Counted from the stretch's first letter, positions 37,107-49,639 are shown. The stretch is DNA of 64,000 bases from Struthio camelus (GCF_040807025.1 NC_090942.1:208962640-209026639); one strand, 5' to 3'. Notes: generated by a model not told the origin, from the sequence alone. Made by a program: numbers and translations.

Positions 37107-37505
37107 GCAGAGACTGAGAGAGGTGGGACTGTTTAGCTTGGAGAAGGGCAGGCTCCCAGGGGGAGCCCGTCAATGTTGAGAAGTACCTGATGGGCGGGTG
37201 TAAAGCAGACGGAGCCAGACTCTTCTCGGGGCACTCCGTGAGTGGATGAGAGGCAGTGGGCACAAACTGGCACGCAGGCAATTCTCTCTGACCCTAAGAA
37301 AACCCTTCTTCCTTGCGAGGGTGGTGGAACATTGGAACAGGCTGCCCCAAGAGGTTGTGGAGTCTCCATCCTTGGAGATGCTGGAAAGCTGACCAGCCAC
37401 GGTCCCCAGCAACCTGCTCCAGCAGACCCTGCTTGAGCAGGGGGCTGGCACCAGAGGATCTCCAGGTGTCCCTTCCAACCCTTCCAACTCTTCTGTGCTT
37501 TTGGG
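37107..37505 (+). mobile_element. CR1 LINE 3' fragment in unit 1
   Basis: CR1-type sequence: gactgagagaggtgggactg, ttagcttggagaaggg, aacattggaacaggctgcccc, and the 3' part ggatctccaggtgtcccttcc. The terminal repeats are worn. It is present at the same place in every complete gene unit, so it predates the tandem duplication. Confidence 0.85.
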
Positions 37506-39334
37506 AACTCCGAGCCACTGGCACAATGCCTTTGACTGATTGTCACAAGAGCTCTCCAAGTGGCACTTTCTCTCGGGCTTCTCCTGCTTTGCCTGGCTTC
37601 CTCCATAGGTGCAAGCTGGGTGCTTGTGTGTGTTGATCAGCACCTTGCGTGGAGGCTGTGGCCATCCCAGAAACTGCGTGTTCGGCCATTCTGTCGGCCG
37701 GGGCTCAGCTGCGGGGGCCGGTCTGTCTAGCTCACAGGGTGGGTCTCTTCTTTACATGAGACAGGGTGTGCCCGGGGGCCCCTTGGTGGCCTCCTTGGAC
37801 AGGTCCGGAGCCCTGAGGCATGTTCCAAGTTCTTCTTTGTCCCGCGCATCCACCACCTCCGTGGGTGTGGTGTAGTCCTCCTGCAGACTTGAGGTTGCTC
37901 ATTGCAAAGGTTATAGCCTTATGAGTGGTCCCCTGCCAAGTCATCTGGCTTAGCATCCAACCCCTTGGTCCCCCTCAGGGCTCCCTGTAGTTTTTGTTTC
38001 CTTCCTTCAGCTGTGACCGCAGTTCTTCTCACTGACCACGTGGCTGCGGCTGATCTGTTTTATTTTAAGGGGTGCAGCCACATTTCCCCCTCGAGCCTAA
38101 TGGCATAGCAGAGGCCTGCTATGGCAGGAGAGAACCTGAGAGGTGGAGACATAGGATGCAACAGAGGAGTACAGGCATGGGGGGATAAGGCATGGGGCAC
38201 AGGCCGTCCTTGGAGACGCCACCCCTACCCACAAGTCCCCACTGGGCAGCTAAAGAAGGGGCGACCTGGCGCTGGAAAAGAAAAACATTGTCAGGGTTAA
38301 CCGAGAGAGCAAAGAACAAGTGTCTGACCTGAGTAAAATGCACCCCATGTGGTAAGTGTTAAAGGTGGAGCTCATGTGGAGCTGCAGGGCAGCGAAGGAA
38401 GGGCAAGGTGCAAAAGGATGTTGGCAAGCGTCTCCAAATGGCCCACAGTGGGTGCTAGCATGAGGAAGAAACCATCAGCGTGAACATGAGCCTCCTGCCA
38501 AAGGCCCAAGGACTCCAGGGGCTGCCAACTCACTGCAACGCCCTTCCCTCCACCTCCTCCAGACTGGAAGCCCCGACCTTGGGCGCCAGAGGAGTAGGGG
38601 AAGGGTGAGACAGAAAAGAGGCAGAGCCTGAGCACTGTGTGCAGACAGTTTTGAACTGTATTATTATTCTAAGAGGATCATTACTGACGCTTGGGTCTAG
38701 GTGGACCAATGCTCGGCCACAGAAGGGCTTCGTACTGCACTGTGGGCAGAGCCCACTTGACCTGGGCCCACTTGTCTTCCGCTTTCCAGATGGGCCAGCC
38801 TCAGCTTGAAATTGCCAATGTAACAAGGCAAAGTTCAAGTAACACAGCAGTTGATTCATGAAACCAGAGGAATTCATGTAACCGGACCAAGGAGGACTTT
38901 CATGCCTGAACTGCCTAGGCAGGATATTTTCGGAAAACATCCACCCGAAAAGCAAGCAAGCAAGCAAGCAAGCATGTGAGGCGTGCAGGCAAAAAACTGT
39001 GTGGTCCTTTGGGCAGGCATAATTACTTTGTTCTCTGTTTCTTCAAGGGTTCGCCCTCAGTTTGGGACAAGATTTGATGGAAAAGCAGATGTTCAGCTGC
39101 CTACTTCTCATCAGGACTGTCTTGACTGGCAAGGCATGGGCATTCGGCTTGTCAAGCAGCCCCTAGCTGTGTGTTGGATTTCTCAGGAAGAGGGCCCAAA
39201 AGGATTCTCTGTCAAACTTCCGTGTTAGCAGGACAAGGACAAGGTTGCCCCAAAGGAAGAAGTGGCACGTACCTCCTCCTTGGGTAGCCAAGGGCTTTGC
39301 TTGGGGCTTTTCTCCTCCCCGGCAGCACTGGCCT
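37506..39334 (+). other. Unrecognised 3' flank of unit 1
   Basis: Mixed-composition DNA without a recognised gene. It holds an 81-codon open frame at 38,983-39,228 (starting MQAKNCVV) of unknown meaning, kept with the same translation in units 2 and 4. The last 100 bp (ggttgccccaaaggaagaag to cactggcct) resemble the 90 bp in front of the 5' minisatellite. Confidence 0.5.
38950..38973 (+). repeat. (AAGC)6 microsatellite, unit 1
   Basis: Six perfect AAGC repeats. The same length occurs in units 2 and 4. Confidence 0.95.
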
Positions 39335-40096
39335 GTCACAGTGGGGGAAGTGTGTCACCCCAGCGGTGGTGGTGCGTGACAGTGGGGGTCTGTGTCACCC
39401 CAGTGGTGGTGGCGGGTCACAGTGGGTGAACTATGTCACCCCAGCGGTGGTGGCGCGTCACAGTGGGGGAAGTGTGTCACCCCAGCAGTGGTGGCGCGTC
39501 ACAGTGGGGATCTGTGTCACCCCAGCGGTGGTGGCAGGTCACAGTGGGGGAAGTGTGTCACCCCAGTGATGGTGGCAGGTCACAGTGGGGGATCTGTGTC
39601 ACCCCGGTGGCGGTGTTGGGTCACAGTGGGGGAAGTGTGTCACCCCAGCGGTGGTGGTGCATGACAGTGGGGGAAGTGTGTCACCCTGGCAGTGGTGGTG
39701 GGTCACAGTGGGGGAAGTGTGTCACCCCGGCAGTGGTGGCAGGTCACAGTGGGGGAAGTGTGTCACCCCAGCGGTGGTGGCAGGTCACAGTGGGGGATCT
39801 GTGTCACCCCAGCGGTGGTGGTGCGTGACAGTGGGGGAAGTGTGTCACCCCAGCGGTGGTGGCGGGTCACAGTGGGGATCTGTGTCACCCCAGCAGTGGT
39901 GGCAGGTCACAGTGGGGGAAGTGTGTCACCCCAGTGGTGGTGGCAGGTCACAGTGGGGGAAGTGTGTCACCCCGGCAGTGGTGGCGGGTCACAGTGGGGA
40001 TCTGTGTCACCCCGGCAGTGGTGGCAGGTCACAGTGGGGGAAGTGTGTCACCCCAGTGGTGGTGGCAGGTCACAGTGGGGAATCTGTGTCACCCCT
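39335..40096 (+). repeat. 3' minisatellite of unit 1, about 18.7 copies
   Basis: Same 40/41-bp repeat as the 5' arrays. It ends in a partial repeat (cacccc) directly joined to ttgcatgaagg of the next unit. It has the same length (762 bp) as the 3' array of unit 4, and the two look identical or nearly so. Confidence 0.96.
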
Positions 40097-40552
40097 TTGC
40101 ATGAAGGACACTATACTGAATGAAGCTGCGGTTCTGTATAATTTTCCATCTGGAAGTAATAGTCAATTTCAGTCTGATCTAACCCTCTGTCAGATAGGTT
40201 TAAATAGTAAAAAAAGACTAGGTTCAATTTTTAAGGATCTACACTAAAAAACTAAACTAAAAACAGGTAGAGAAACTCTGGGAATGAGGCAAATGTTAGT
40301 CAAGCAAATTCCTCTGCTGAAACAAAAAAAAATAGCAACTAACGAAAAATTAGGACAAGCAGACCAATTAGTATCAGATTTCATGAAAGAAATAAATTAT
40401 GCCCTGATTTTAGAGGAATTATCAACCTTTCATAAGAACGTTTAAAGTGAAACAGGTAAGTTCTATTTAACTAAAACTGGGTCCTATATTCATTTGATTT
40501 TAAATTCAAGAATTTGGAATATCAAAAACATTTTGTCTAGCTGTGAATGGGG
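40097..40552 (+). repeat. AT-rich spacer of unit 2
   Basis: Same as the unit 1 spacer with a few base changes. The gene-3'-end relic follows at 40,553-40,596. Confidence 0.7.
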
Positions 40553-40596
40553 TGCAGCAAAAGGGAACCACCCTGTGTCTCACTATTAGTAAAGAG
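40553..40596 (+). pseudogene. Gene-3'-end relic, unit 2
   Basis: Same 44-bp piece as at 31,507-31,550. Confidence 0.8.
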
Positions 40597-40684
40597 TTGG
40601 GTTGCCCCAAGGGAAGAAGTGACGTCCCACCAGGTAGCCAAGGGCTTTGCTTGGGCCTTTTCTCCTCCCCGGCAGCACTGGCCT

Positions 40685-41335
40685 GTCACAGTGGGGGAAG
40701 TGTGTCACCCCAGCGGTGGTGGTGCGTGACAGTGGGGGTCTGTGTCACCCCAGTGGTGGTCCCAGGTCACAGTGGGTGAAGTGTGTCACCCCAGCAGTGG
40801 TGGCGCGTCACAGTGGGGAAAGTATGTCACCCCAGCAGTGGTGGCGGGTCACAGTGGGGATCTGTGTCACCCCAGCGGTGGTGGCAGGTCACAGTGGGGG
40901 AAGTGTGTCACCCCAGCGGTGGTGGCGGGTCATAGTGGGGGAAGTGTGTCACCCCGGTGGCGGTGGTGGGTCACAGTGGGGGAAGTGTGTCACCCCGGCA
41001 GTGGTGGTGCGTGACAGTGGGGGTCTGTGTCACCCCAGTGGTGGTCCCAGGTCACAGTGGGTGAAGTGTGTCACCCCGGTGGCGGTGTTGGGTCACAGTG
41101 GGGGAAGTGTGTCACCCCAGCAGTGGTGGCGGGTCACAGTGGGGGAAGTGTGTCACCCCAGCGGTGGTGGCGGGTCACAGTGGGGATCTGTGTCACCCCA
41201 GCGGTGGTGGCGTGTCACAGTGGGTGAAGTGTGTCACCCCAGCAGTGGTGGCGGGTCACAGTGGGGATCTGTGTCACCCCAGTGGTGGTGGCAGGTCACA
41301 GTGGGGGATCTGTGTCACCCCGGTGGCGGTGGTGG
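40685..41335 (+). repeat. 5' minisatellite of unit 2, 16 copies
   Basis: 651 bp of the 40/41-bp repeat, directly against the promoter of copy 2. Same length and repeat order as in unit 5. Confidence 0.97.
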
Positions 41336-41804
41336 GTCACAATGAGGCAGGTGAGGCGGGCGGCCCAGGCGGTACTAAAAGGGCCGCGGGGCGCGGGCAG
41401 CCCCAGGCGGGAGGCAGCGCCTCCGAGCACGGGACAGGTGAGGGCAGGGGAGGTGCCGCTGCCCCGCGCAGGGCCGGGCCCGGGGCGCTGCTGCAGCCCC
41501 GCTGGGCTCAAGGGCCGCGGCCGCGCTGCCCTGGGGCCTGGCCCGCTCCTGGCCCTGCGGCAGAGGCGGAGACCCACCGCCCCGGCCCGGCGGGAGGCGG
41601 GAGAGCCCAGGCAGGGGCTAGCGCGGGGCTGCCGCGGGAGCAGCAGCGGGGCCCCTCGCCCCGGGGGCTGGCGCTGGGCTGGAAAGTCACCCTGGTGCCG
41701 CTGCCCCGCCAGGGTCGGCGCAGGAGCGTGGGGAGCGGAGAGCCCGGCGCGGCTGGGCCAGGGCTTTTCCGCAGCACTCGCCGTCGACCCGCGTGGAGCG
41801 CGCC
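41336..41804 (+). promoter_or_regulatory. CpG-rich promoter and leader of copy 2
   Basis: 469 bp, as in copy 1. TATA-like tactaaaag at 41,373-41,381, possible leader donor after 41,437 and acceptor before 41,775. Confidence 0.6.
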
Positions 41805-44800
41805 ATGAAGCGCAAGGCCCCCGACTCGAGGGAGGAGGGTGAGAGCGAAGGGAGCGCCGAGGTGCCCGCAGCCCGCGGCCGGGCCAAGGGCTCGGGGGGC
41901 GGCTGGTGGGCGGCGGCGGGGAGGCCGGAGCGGCGCAGCGTGCCCGCGGCAGGACCCGTGCTCTCGCGCGTGCGAGGCCTGGGGCGCGGGGAGGGCCGTG
42001 CGGGGAGGAGGGCTGTGCCGGGGGGAGGAAAGGCCGGTGCTGCCCAGGGCTGGCCGGGAGCGAGAGGGGCCGGGAGAGGCGAGGGGAAGGCGAGGGCAGG
42101 TCGTGCCTGGGAGCCCCTGCGCCCGGGGCGGGAGCCTCCTCTGGGTCAGCGTGGGGCTGCCGGGGAGCCGTGGGGCGGCAGCCAGCACGTGGAGGGCGTC
42201 TGGGCAGCGGGGTGAGGGCAGGCCCTTGCGGGGGAAGCCCTCCAGGACCCTTTCGCAGGCCCCCGCGAGGCGCTCAGTGCTTGTGGCGTTTGCTCTCCCC
42301 TCCGCAGCGTGCGTGCTGTGTCGCCGGGCCGATTCCGACCCAGATAAGTATGGGGAGAAACGGCGGCAGGACGGTCTCTGCGCCCATGAGAACTGCCTGG
42401 TGAGTGTCCCTGGGGCTGCCTCCAGCTTCCCGCGGTGGCCCAGCCCAGCAGCCTGCCATCTCCACGCCCAGCCGGGCAGCTTTGGGGCGTGGGGGTGCGC
42501 CTGGCTCTGGGGCTGTGGAAATCCCATCCCAAGAGCTCTGCGAGTGCCGACTCCTCCTCGACGCCTCCGGGAGTCCCTTTGCTGCCCTCTGCTCGGGCTC
42601 TCGTCGTCCGCCCCAGCACGGCGTGTGCTCCGCTCAGCAGGGCCCAGCAGGCCAGCGCTGCCTGCAGGAGTGTCCGCCAGCCCCTCGCCCGGGCTCTCTG
42701 CGCCGCTGCCTTCCCAGCGCTCAGCACAGCCTGGCTGCCCACCTCTCCCACTCTTTGTGCTACTTGTTGTGGAGCAGCTCAAAGGCCCAGGAGCATTGCA
42801 GCTCGCTCAGTGCCAGGGAACTGAGCGTGGTGTGCCCCGGCCCTCTCGCCAGTGCCTCAGCACCGGCCGGCAGCAGTGGGCCGTGCCTGCCTGACCTACT
42901 GAGCTCTGGGACTTTTCTGTTTTTCAGTATCTTGCCAGCGGGCTCCCTGTGAGAGGCACCAACGAGCTGGGAGCCAACAAGTTCCTTCCGGCGGATATCA
43001 GGCGGGCAGTGAAGCGGGCAACTCGGAAGGTGAAGAGCTCGTCGGGGTGTGGGGAGGTCTGTGCCAGCATGGGTTTGTGCAAGCTCAGCCTGTGCCCTGG
43101 GGAGGAAACCTCGGGCTTTTCCGTCAGCTCCGGGCAACGCTCCCGCAAGCGGCAGGAGCTGCAGAGAGGCTCCAGCAGAAGCAGGAATGCCAGTGCCTGA
43201 GGTGGCTCTGCAGGACGGGACCCAGCAGTGCCCACGTGCCTGCAGCCTTCCCAGAGGTGTGGGGCAGGCCTTGGGGGCCCTGAGCGTGTCTCTGATGGGG
43301 CCTGCTGTGCTCTTTGCAGCGCTGCTACGTCTGTGGTGAGCGGGGAGCCACCATTAGCTGCCGGCAGAAGGGCTGCAAGCGCAGCTTCCACTTCCCCTGC
43401 GGCTGCGAAGATGGCTGCGTCTCGCAGTTCTTTGGGCAGCGCAGGTAAGAGCTGACGAGCCTCGTGCTGGGCCGCCTTTGCCTCCTTTGCCCTGCTGGCA
43501 GCACTGGCCAAGAGGGCGAAGCAGCTGCTTGCTCTGCTCTGCGGTGACCCTGCAGGAGCCCTGCCAGGGCCAGAGTCAGGGCATGGAGGGCTCCTTTATG
43601 CACCCCTTTTGCCTCCTCTGGGTGCAGGAGCAGAGTGGGAGGGTCTGTCCTCAGCCATGCCCTGGCAATCCCTTGTTCTCGGCTCCCGGGGGAGCTGGGG
43701 AAGCAGCAGCTGTGGCTGGGGGCTGGAGAGCCAGTGTGTTGGTCAGGCCTTCTGTCTGCAGGCAAGGTCCCTGAGCTTGGCGTGAGTGCGCCAGAGCCCA
43801 CCTCAGAGGGGTGATGGCGGGGCCTCAGCTAGAATGTGCCGGGACCCTTGGGTGGGAGATGCATGGGCAGGAAGGGGATGGGAAGAGAGACATGCACACA
43901 TTGCGCAGGCAGCAGCCAGCCTCTACAGCCTGTGGGGTCGTCTTGTCCAGAAAGGCGGGAGGACTCCATGCGTCCTGACCTCGCCCACCCCTTCTGTGTT
44001 GCACCCAGGTCCTTCTGCCGGGAACATCGCCCAGAACAAACAGTGCAGGTGCAGCAGGATGGGGAGACCTCCTGCGTCATTTGTCTGGAGCCCGTGGAGG
44101 AACAGCTCTCCCACCACACTCTGGTGTGCCCTGCGTGTAGGCACGCGTGGTTCCATCGGGGCTGCATCCAGGTAGGAGGCCCTTCCAGCGCCCCTTGGGC
44201 ATGGCGGGTGCCCAGCAGTGGGCAGTGCCCCACTCACGTGGCTTGTGCCTCTCTTGCAGCAACAGGCTCTCAGCGCTGGCTTCTTCTGCTTGCAGTGCCC
44301 ACAGTGTAACGACAGGGAGACCTTCCTGTGGGAAATGTCTGCCATGGGGATCCGAGTGCCCCTCCGGTTGGTTCTCTTCTGCCCTTGCCCCGTGCCCACG
44401 AGACAGAAGGAGGGCACGAGCACGAGGGGCAGGGGAGGCTCATGCCCTTGCTTTGCTTCAACCTGTCAGACAACCCACCTGGGAGGCAGAGGGGGCCTTT
44501 GCTGAGCTCAATGAGAGGCACAGCCGCTGTGACGCCAGCCGGTGCCTTTCTGCGCGAGGCAGAGAAGAGGCAGCAGAAGAGGGGTAAGTCAGCAAAGCAG
44601 CAATTTCCCCACTGCCCATGTGGTGGCAGGTGCCCTAGTGGCAGTCTCGCGGCATCTCTGAGGGTCTTTGGAAGGTGGATGGACGCCCTCCAGGGGCGGA
44701 AGAAGAGGCAAAGGGACAGCCCTTTTCCATGGGGAGGCTGTGCTGCCAGGGCAGGAGGGATGGCCCTGCTAGCGCTGGCCAAGCAGTGCGCCAAGGAGTG

Positions 44801-45489
44801 GAGGGTTCGCCTGGGGCTGTGCCCAGGCTCTTCACCTCCCCAAGAGCTCTGGGAGCAAGGCCTCTCGGCACTGAGGTGGCACCAAGCCGGGGAGCTCTGC
44901 CAGGCACCCTCTTGCTCGAGTCTCTTTGTCCTTGGCCGCCTCCCTGGTGTCACCGCCAGCACTGGCTGCCACTTTGGCCACCAATCCGTTTGCTCTCCCA
45001 GGCCGTGGGAGCTGCTCCTGTGCTGCTCCTGTGCTGCCAGAGGCACGCACCGACGCTGCTCCGCCTTGAGGCCCACCACAGCCACGTGGGAGTGTGACGA
45101 CTGTGCGGGTCTGGGCACTGGTAAGCGGAGAAGCTGTGTCCCCCTGGGTGCCCCCGGGCCACAGCCAGGGCCAGGCAGAGCCTTAGCATGGGTGCTCAGG
45201 GCGGGCTTGGCAGAGCGGTCTCTACTGCCAGGGGGCCACCGCTCTGGCCTCCCCTGCCCTGGGAGTGTGGGGGCGTGGGGCCGTGCTGCTGACCTTCCTG
45301 CCTCTCCTTGCAGCCTCCAGCGCGCAGTCGGGGCCGGCCACCTCCAGCAGCAGCAGCAGCCAAGCGGCATCATCCCCCAGCTCCCAGGCTCCTGCGAGCA
45401 GCAGCCGGGCAGGCCGGACTGGGCCAGAGCGAAGGCCAGGCCGCTCGCGGTTAAGGCGCCGCTCACAACATCCCTACAGCCGGCCCTGA
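41805..45489 (+). CDS. PHF7: PHF7-like PHD/RING-finger protein, copy 2
   Basis: Exons: 41805-41838, 42308-42399, 42928-43029, 43320-43444, 44009-44171, 44260-44366, 44470-44583, 45002-45120, 45314-45489. Every exon lies exactly 8,843 bp from its partner in copy 1, so there is no length change across the whole gene. The predicted 343-residue protein has the same zinc ligands in all three fingers. The one coding change I noticed against copy 1 is silent (third base of the Pro186 codon, CCG in copy 1, CCA here at 44,301). Intron 1 differs at several bases, for example ggctggtggg near 41,902. Nothing suggests that it is broken. Confidence 0.92.
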
Positions 45490-45694
45490 AACGCCAGCGC
45501 TGCCCCAGCCCACACGGGCTCCTTCTTGGCAGCTCTGCGGGCCAGGCCTTGTGGCAGCCCCAAGGGATGCCACTGCTCCCCAGCCGTGGCACCTGCTGCC
45601 TGCGCCCGGCCTGCGTCCACAGTCCAGATGCGCTGCCTCACCCAAGAGGGGCGCTCCCTTGCAGCCACAGGGAACCACCCTGTGTCTCACTGTC

Positions 45695-45700
45695 AGTAAA
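45695..45700 (+). terminator. Likely polyadenylation signal of copy 2 (agtaaa)
   Basis: Same hexamer and position as in copy 1. Confidence 0.5.
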
Positions 45701-45949
45701 GAGAATTGTATTTGAGTACCGTAGCAAGAGCTGTGGCCTTCTTTAAGTGCCGAGTGAGATCCAGGGATGCAAGTCACCTTTGTTGCAGAGTTAGAATTGC
45801 TGTAGAGCTGCGGTATACACCCCGCGTGCCCAGGGCCCTGAAGTCCTGAGTAGCCAGGGTGGCCCAGGAACTCACCCACTGGTCTCTGTACTGAGGAGAC
45901 TGTGGGTCAATTTGGGACAACGGATCAAGTGGAGACAAGGTCACTGCCT

Positions 45950-46348
45950 GCAGAGACTGAGAGAGGTGGGACTGTTTAGCTTGGAGAAGGGCAGGCTCCC
46001 AGGGGGAGCCCGTCAATGTTGAGAAGTACCTGATGGGCGGATGTAAAGCAGACGGAGCCAGACTCTTCTCGGGGCACTCCGTGAGTGGATGAGAGGCAGT
46101 GGGCACAAACTGGCACGCAGGCAATTCTCTCTGACCCTAAGAAAACCCTTCTTCCTTGCGAGGGTGGTGGAACATTGGAACAGGCTGCCCCAAGAGGTTG
46201 TGGAGTCTCCATCCTTGGAGATGCTGGAAAGCTGACCAGCCACGGTCCCCAGCAACCTGCTCCAGCAGACCCTGCTTGAGCAGGGGGCTGGCACCAGAGG
46301 ATCTCCAGGTGTCCCTTCCAACCCTTCCAACTCTTCTGTGCTTTTGGG
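45950..46348 (+). mobile_element. CR1 LINE 3' fragment in unit 2
   Basis: Orthologous within the array to the fragment at 37,107-37,505. Confidence 0.85.
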
Positions 46349-48176
46349 AACTCCGAGCCACTGGCACAATGCCTTTGACTGATTGTCACAAGAGCTCTCC
46401 AAGTGGCACTTTCTCTCGGGCTTCTCCTGCTTTGCCTGGCTTCCTCCATAGGTGCAAGCTGGGTGCTTGTGTGTGTTGATCAGCACCTTGCGTGGAGGCT
46501 GTGGCCATCCCAGAAACTGCGTGTTCGGCCATTCTGTCGGCCGGGGCTCAGCTGCGGGGGCCGGTCTGTCTAGCTCACAGGGTGGGTCTCTTCTTTACAT
46601 GAGACAGGGTGTGCCCGGGGGCCCCTTGGTGGCCTCCTTGGACAGGTCCGGAGCCCTGAGGCATGTTCCAAGTTCTTCTTTGTCCCGCGCATCCACCACC
46701 TCCGTGGGTGTGGTGTAGTCCTCCTGCAGACTTGAGGTTGCTCATTGCAAAGGTTATAGCCTTATGAGTGGTCCCCTGCCAAGTCATCTGGCTTAGCATC
46801 CAACCCCTTGGTCCCCCTCAGGGCTCCCTGTAGTTTTTGTTTCCTTCCTTCAGCTGTGACCGCAGTTCTTCTCACTGACCACGTGGCTGCGGCTGATCTG
46901 TTTTATTTTAAGGGGTGCAGCCACATTTCCCCCTCGAGCCTAATGGCATAGCAGAGGCCTGCTATGGCAGGAGAGAACCTGAGAGGTGGAGACATAGGAT
47001 GCAACAGAGGAGTACAGGCATGGGGGGATAAGGCATGGGGCACAGGCCGTCCTTGGAGACGCCACCCCTACCCACAAGTCCCCACTGGGCAGCTAAAGAA
47101 GGGGCGACCTGGCGCTGGAAAAGAAAAACATTGTCAGGGTTAACCGAGAGAGCAAAGAACAAGTGTCTGACCTGAGTAAAATGCACCCCATGTGGTAAGT
47201 GTTAAAGGTGGAGCTCATGTGGAGCTGCAGGGCAGCGAAGGAAGGGCAAGGTGCAAAAGGATGTTGGCAAGCGTCTCCAAATGGCCCACAGTGGGTGCTA
47301 GCATGAGGAAGAAACCATCAGCGTGAACATGAGCCTCCTGCCAAAGGCCCAAGGACTCCAGGGGCTGCCAACTCGCTGCAACGCCCTTCCCTCCACCTCC
47401 TCCAGACTGGAAGCCCCGACCTTGGGCGCCAGAGGAGTAGGGGAAGGGTGAGACAGAAAAGAGGCAGAGCCTGAGCACTGTGTGCAGACAGTTTGAACTG
47501 TATTATTATTCTAAGAGGATCATTACTGACGCTTGGGTCTAGGTGGACCAATGCTCGGCCACAGAAGGGCTTCGTACTGCACTGTGGGCAGAGCCCACTT
47601 GACCTGGGCCCACTTGTCTTCCGCTTTCCAGATGGGCCAGCCTCAGCTTGAAATTGCCAATGTAACAAGGCAAAGTTCAAGTAACACAGCAGTTGATTCA
47701 TGAAACCAGAGGAATTCATGTAACCGGACCAAGGAGGACTTTCATGCCTGAACTGCCTAGGCAGGATATTTTCGGAAAACATCCACCCGAAAAGCAAGCA
47801 AGCAAGCAAGCAAGCATGTGAGGCGTGCAGGCAAAAAACTGTGTGGTCCTTTGGGCAGGCATAATTACTTTGTTCTCTGTTTCTTCAAGGGTTCGCCCTC
47901 AGTTTGGGACAAGATTTGATGGAAAAGCAGATGTTCAGCTGCCTACTTCTCATCAGGACTGTCTTGACTGGCAAGGCATGGGCATTCGGCTTGTCAAGCA
48001 GCCCCTAGCTGTGTGTTGGATTTCTCAGGAAGAGGGCCCAAAAGGATTCTCTGTCAAACTTCCGTGTTAGCAGGACAAGGACAAGGTTGCCCCAAAGGAA
48101 GAAGTGGCACGTACCTCCTCCTTGGGTAGCCAAGGGCTTTGCTTGGGGCTTTTCTCCTCCCCGGCAGCACTGGCCT
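46349..48176 (+). other. Unrecognised 3' flank of unit 2
   Basis: Same as in unit 1 apart from a one-base deletion near 47,492. The 81-codon frame is at 47,825-48,070 and an (AAGC)6 run at 47,792-47,815. Confidence 0.5.
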
Positions 48177-49183
48177 GTCACAGTGGGGGAAGTGTGTCAC
48201 CCCAGCGGTGGTGGTGCGTGACAGTGGGGGTCTGTGTCACCCCAGTGGTGGTGGCGGGTCACAGTGGGTGAACTATGTCACCCCAGTGGTGGTGGCGCGT
48301 CACAGTGGGGGAAGTGTGTCACCCCAGCAGTGGTGGCGCGTCACAGTGGGGATCTGTGTCACCCCAGCGGTGGTGGCAGGTCACAGTGGGGGAAGTGTGT
48401 CACCCCAGCGGTGGTGGTGCGTGACAGTGGGGGAAGTGTGTCACCCCAGCAGTGGTGGTGGGTCACAGTGGGGGAAGTGTGTCACCCCGGCAGTGGTGAC
48501 AGGTCACAGTGGGGGAAGTGTGTCACCCCAGTGGTGGTGGCAGGTCACAGTGGGGGATCTGTGTCACCCCGGTGGCGGTGTTGGGTCACAGTGGGGGAAG
48601 TGTGTCACCCCAGCAGTGGTGGCGGGTCACAGTGGGGATCTGTGTCACCCCAGCAGTGGTGGCAGGTCACAGTGGGGGAAGTGTGTCACCCCAGTGATGG
48701 TGGCAGGTCACAGTGGGGGATCTGTGTCACCCCGGCGGCGGTGGTGGGTCACAGTGGGGGAAGTGTGTCACCCCAGCGGTGGTGGTGCGTGACAGTGGGG
48801 GAAGTGTGTCACCCCGGCAGTGGTGGTGGGTCACAGTGGGGGAAGTGTGTCACCCCAGCGGTGGTGGCAGGTCACAGTGGGGGAAGTGTGTCACCCCAGT
48901 GGTGGTGGCAGGTCACAGTGGGGGATCTGTGTCACCCCAGCGGTGGTGGCGGGTCACAGTGGGGATCTGTGTCACCCCAGCAGTGGTGGCAGGTCACAGT
49001 GGGGGAAGTGTGTCACCCCAGTGGTGGTGGCAGGTCACAGTGGGGGAAGTGTGTCACCCCGGCAGTGGTGGCGGGTCACAGTGGGGATCTGTGTCACCCC
49101 GGCAGTGGTGGCAGGTCACCGTGGGGGAAGTGTGTCACCCCAGTGGTGGTGGCAGGTCACAGTGGGGAATCTGTGTCACCCCT
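48177..49183 (+). repeat. 3' minisatellite of unit 2, about 24.7 copies
   Basis: At 1,007 bp this is the longest array in the window. It differs in length and repeat order from the 3' arrays of units 1 and 4. One forward frame stays open for 366 codons (48,234-49,334), as expected for a stop-free repeat. Confidence 0.96.
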
Positions 49184-49639
49184 TTGCATGAAGGACACTA
49201 TACTGAATGAAGCTGCGGTTCTGTATAATTTTCCATCTGGAAGTAATAGTCAATTTCAGTCTGATCTAACCCTCTGTCAGATAGGTTTAAATAGTAAAAA
49301 AAGACTAGGTTCAATTTTTAAGGATCTACACTAAAAAACTAAACTAAAAACAGGTAGAGAAACTCTGGGAATGAGGCAAATGTTAGTCAAGCAAATTCCT
49401 CTGCTGAAACAAAAAAAAATAGCAACTAACGAAAAATAAGGACAAGCAGACCAATTAGTATCAGATTTCATGAAAGAAATAAATTATGCCCTGATTTTAG
49501 AGGAATTATCAACCTTTCATAAGAACGTTTAAAGTGAAACAGGTAAGTTCTATTTAACTAAAACTGGGTCCTATATTCATTTGATTTTAAATTCAAGAAT
49601 TTGGAATATCAAAAACATTTTGTCTAGCTGTGAATGGGG
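49184..49639 (+). repeat. AT-rich spacer of unit 3
   Basis: Shares a variant (gaaaaataagg near 49,431) with unit 5 but not with units 1, 2 or 4. Confidence 0.7.

Larger units (their letters stand above)
31051..40096 (+). repeat. Tandem unit 1 (9,046 bp), with PHF7-like copy 1
   Basis: The unit runs from ttgcatgaaggacac to the end of the second minisatellite. Order: AT-rich spacer, gene-3'-end relic, 5' minisatellite (21 repeats), promoter, gene, CR1 fragment, flank, 3' minisatellite. It is the leftmost unit, and its left edge joins unique AT-rich DNA instead of minisatellite. Confidence 0.95.
40097..49183 (+). repeat. Tandem unit 2 (9,087 bp), with PHF7-like copy 2
   Basis: Same order as unit 1. 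The 5' minisatellite is shorter (651 bp, 16 repeats) and the 3' one longer (1,007 bp, about 24 repeats plus a partial one). It lacks one T in a tttt run near 47,492 relative to units 1 and 4. Confidence 0.95.

Noticed and set aside
48234-49334. Open frame of 366 codons, and similar ones in every minisatellite
   Set aside because: The 40/41-bp repeat contains no stop in any forward frame, so long frames arise automatically and run through all three frames. No start context, splice support or known protein fits.
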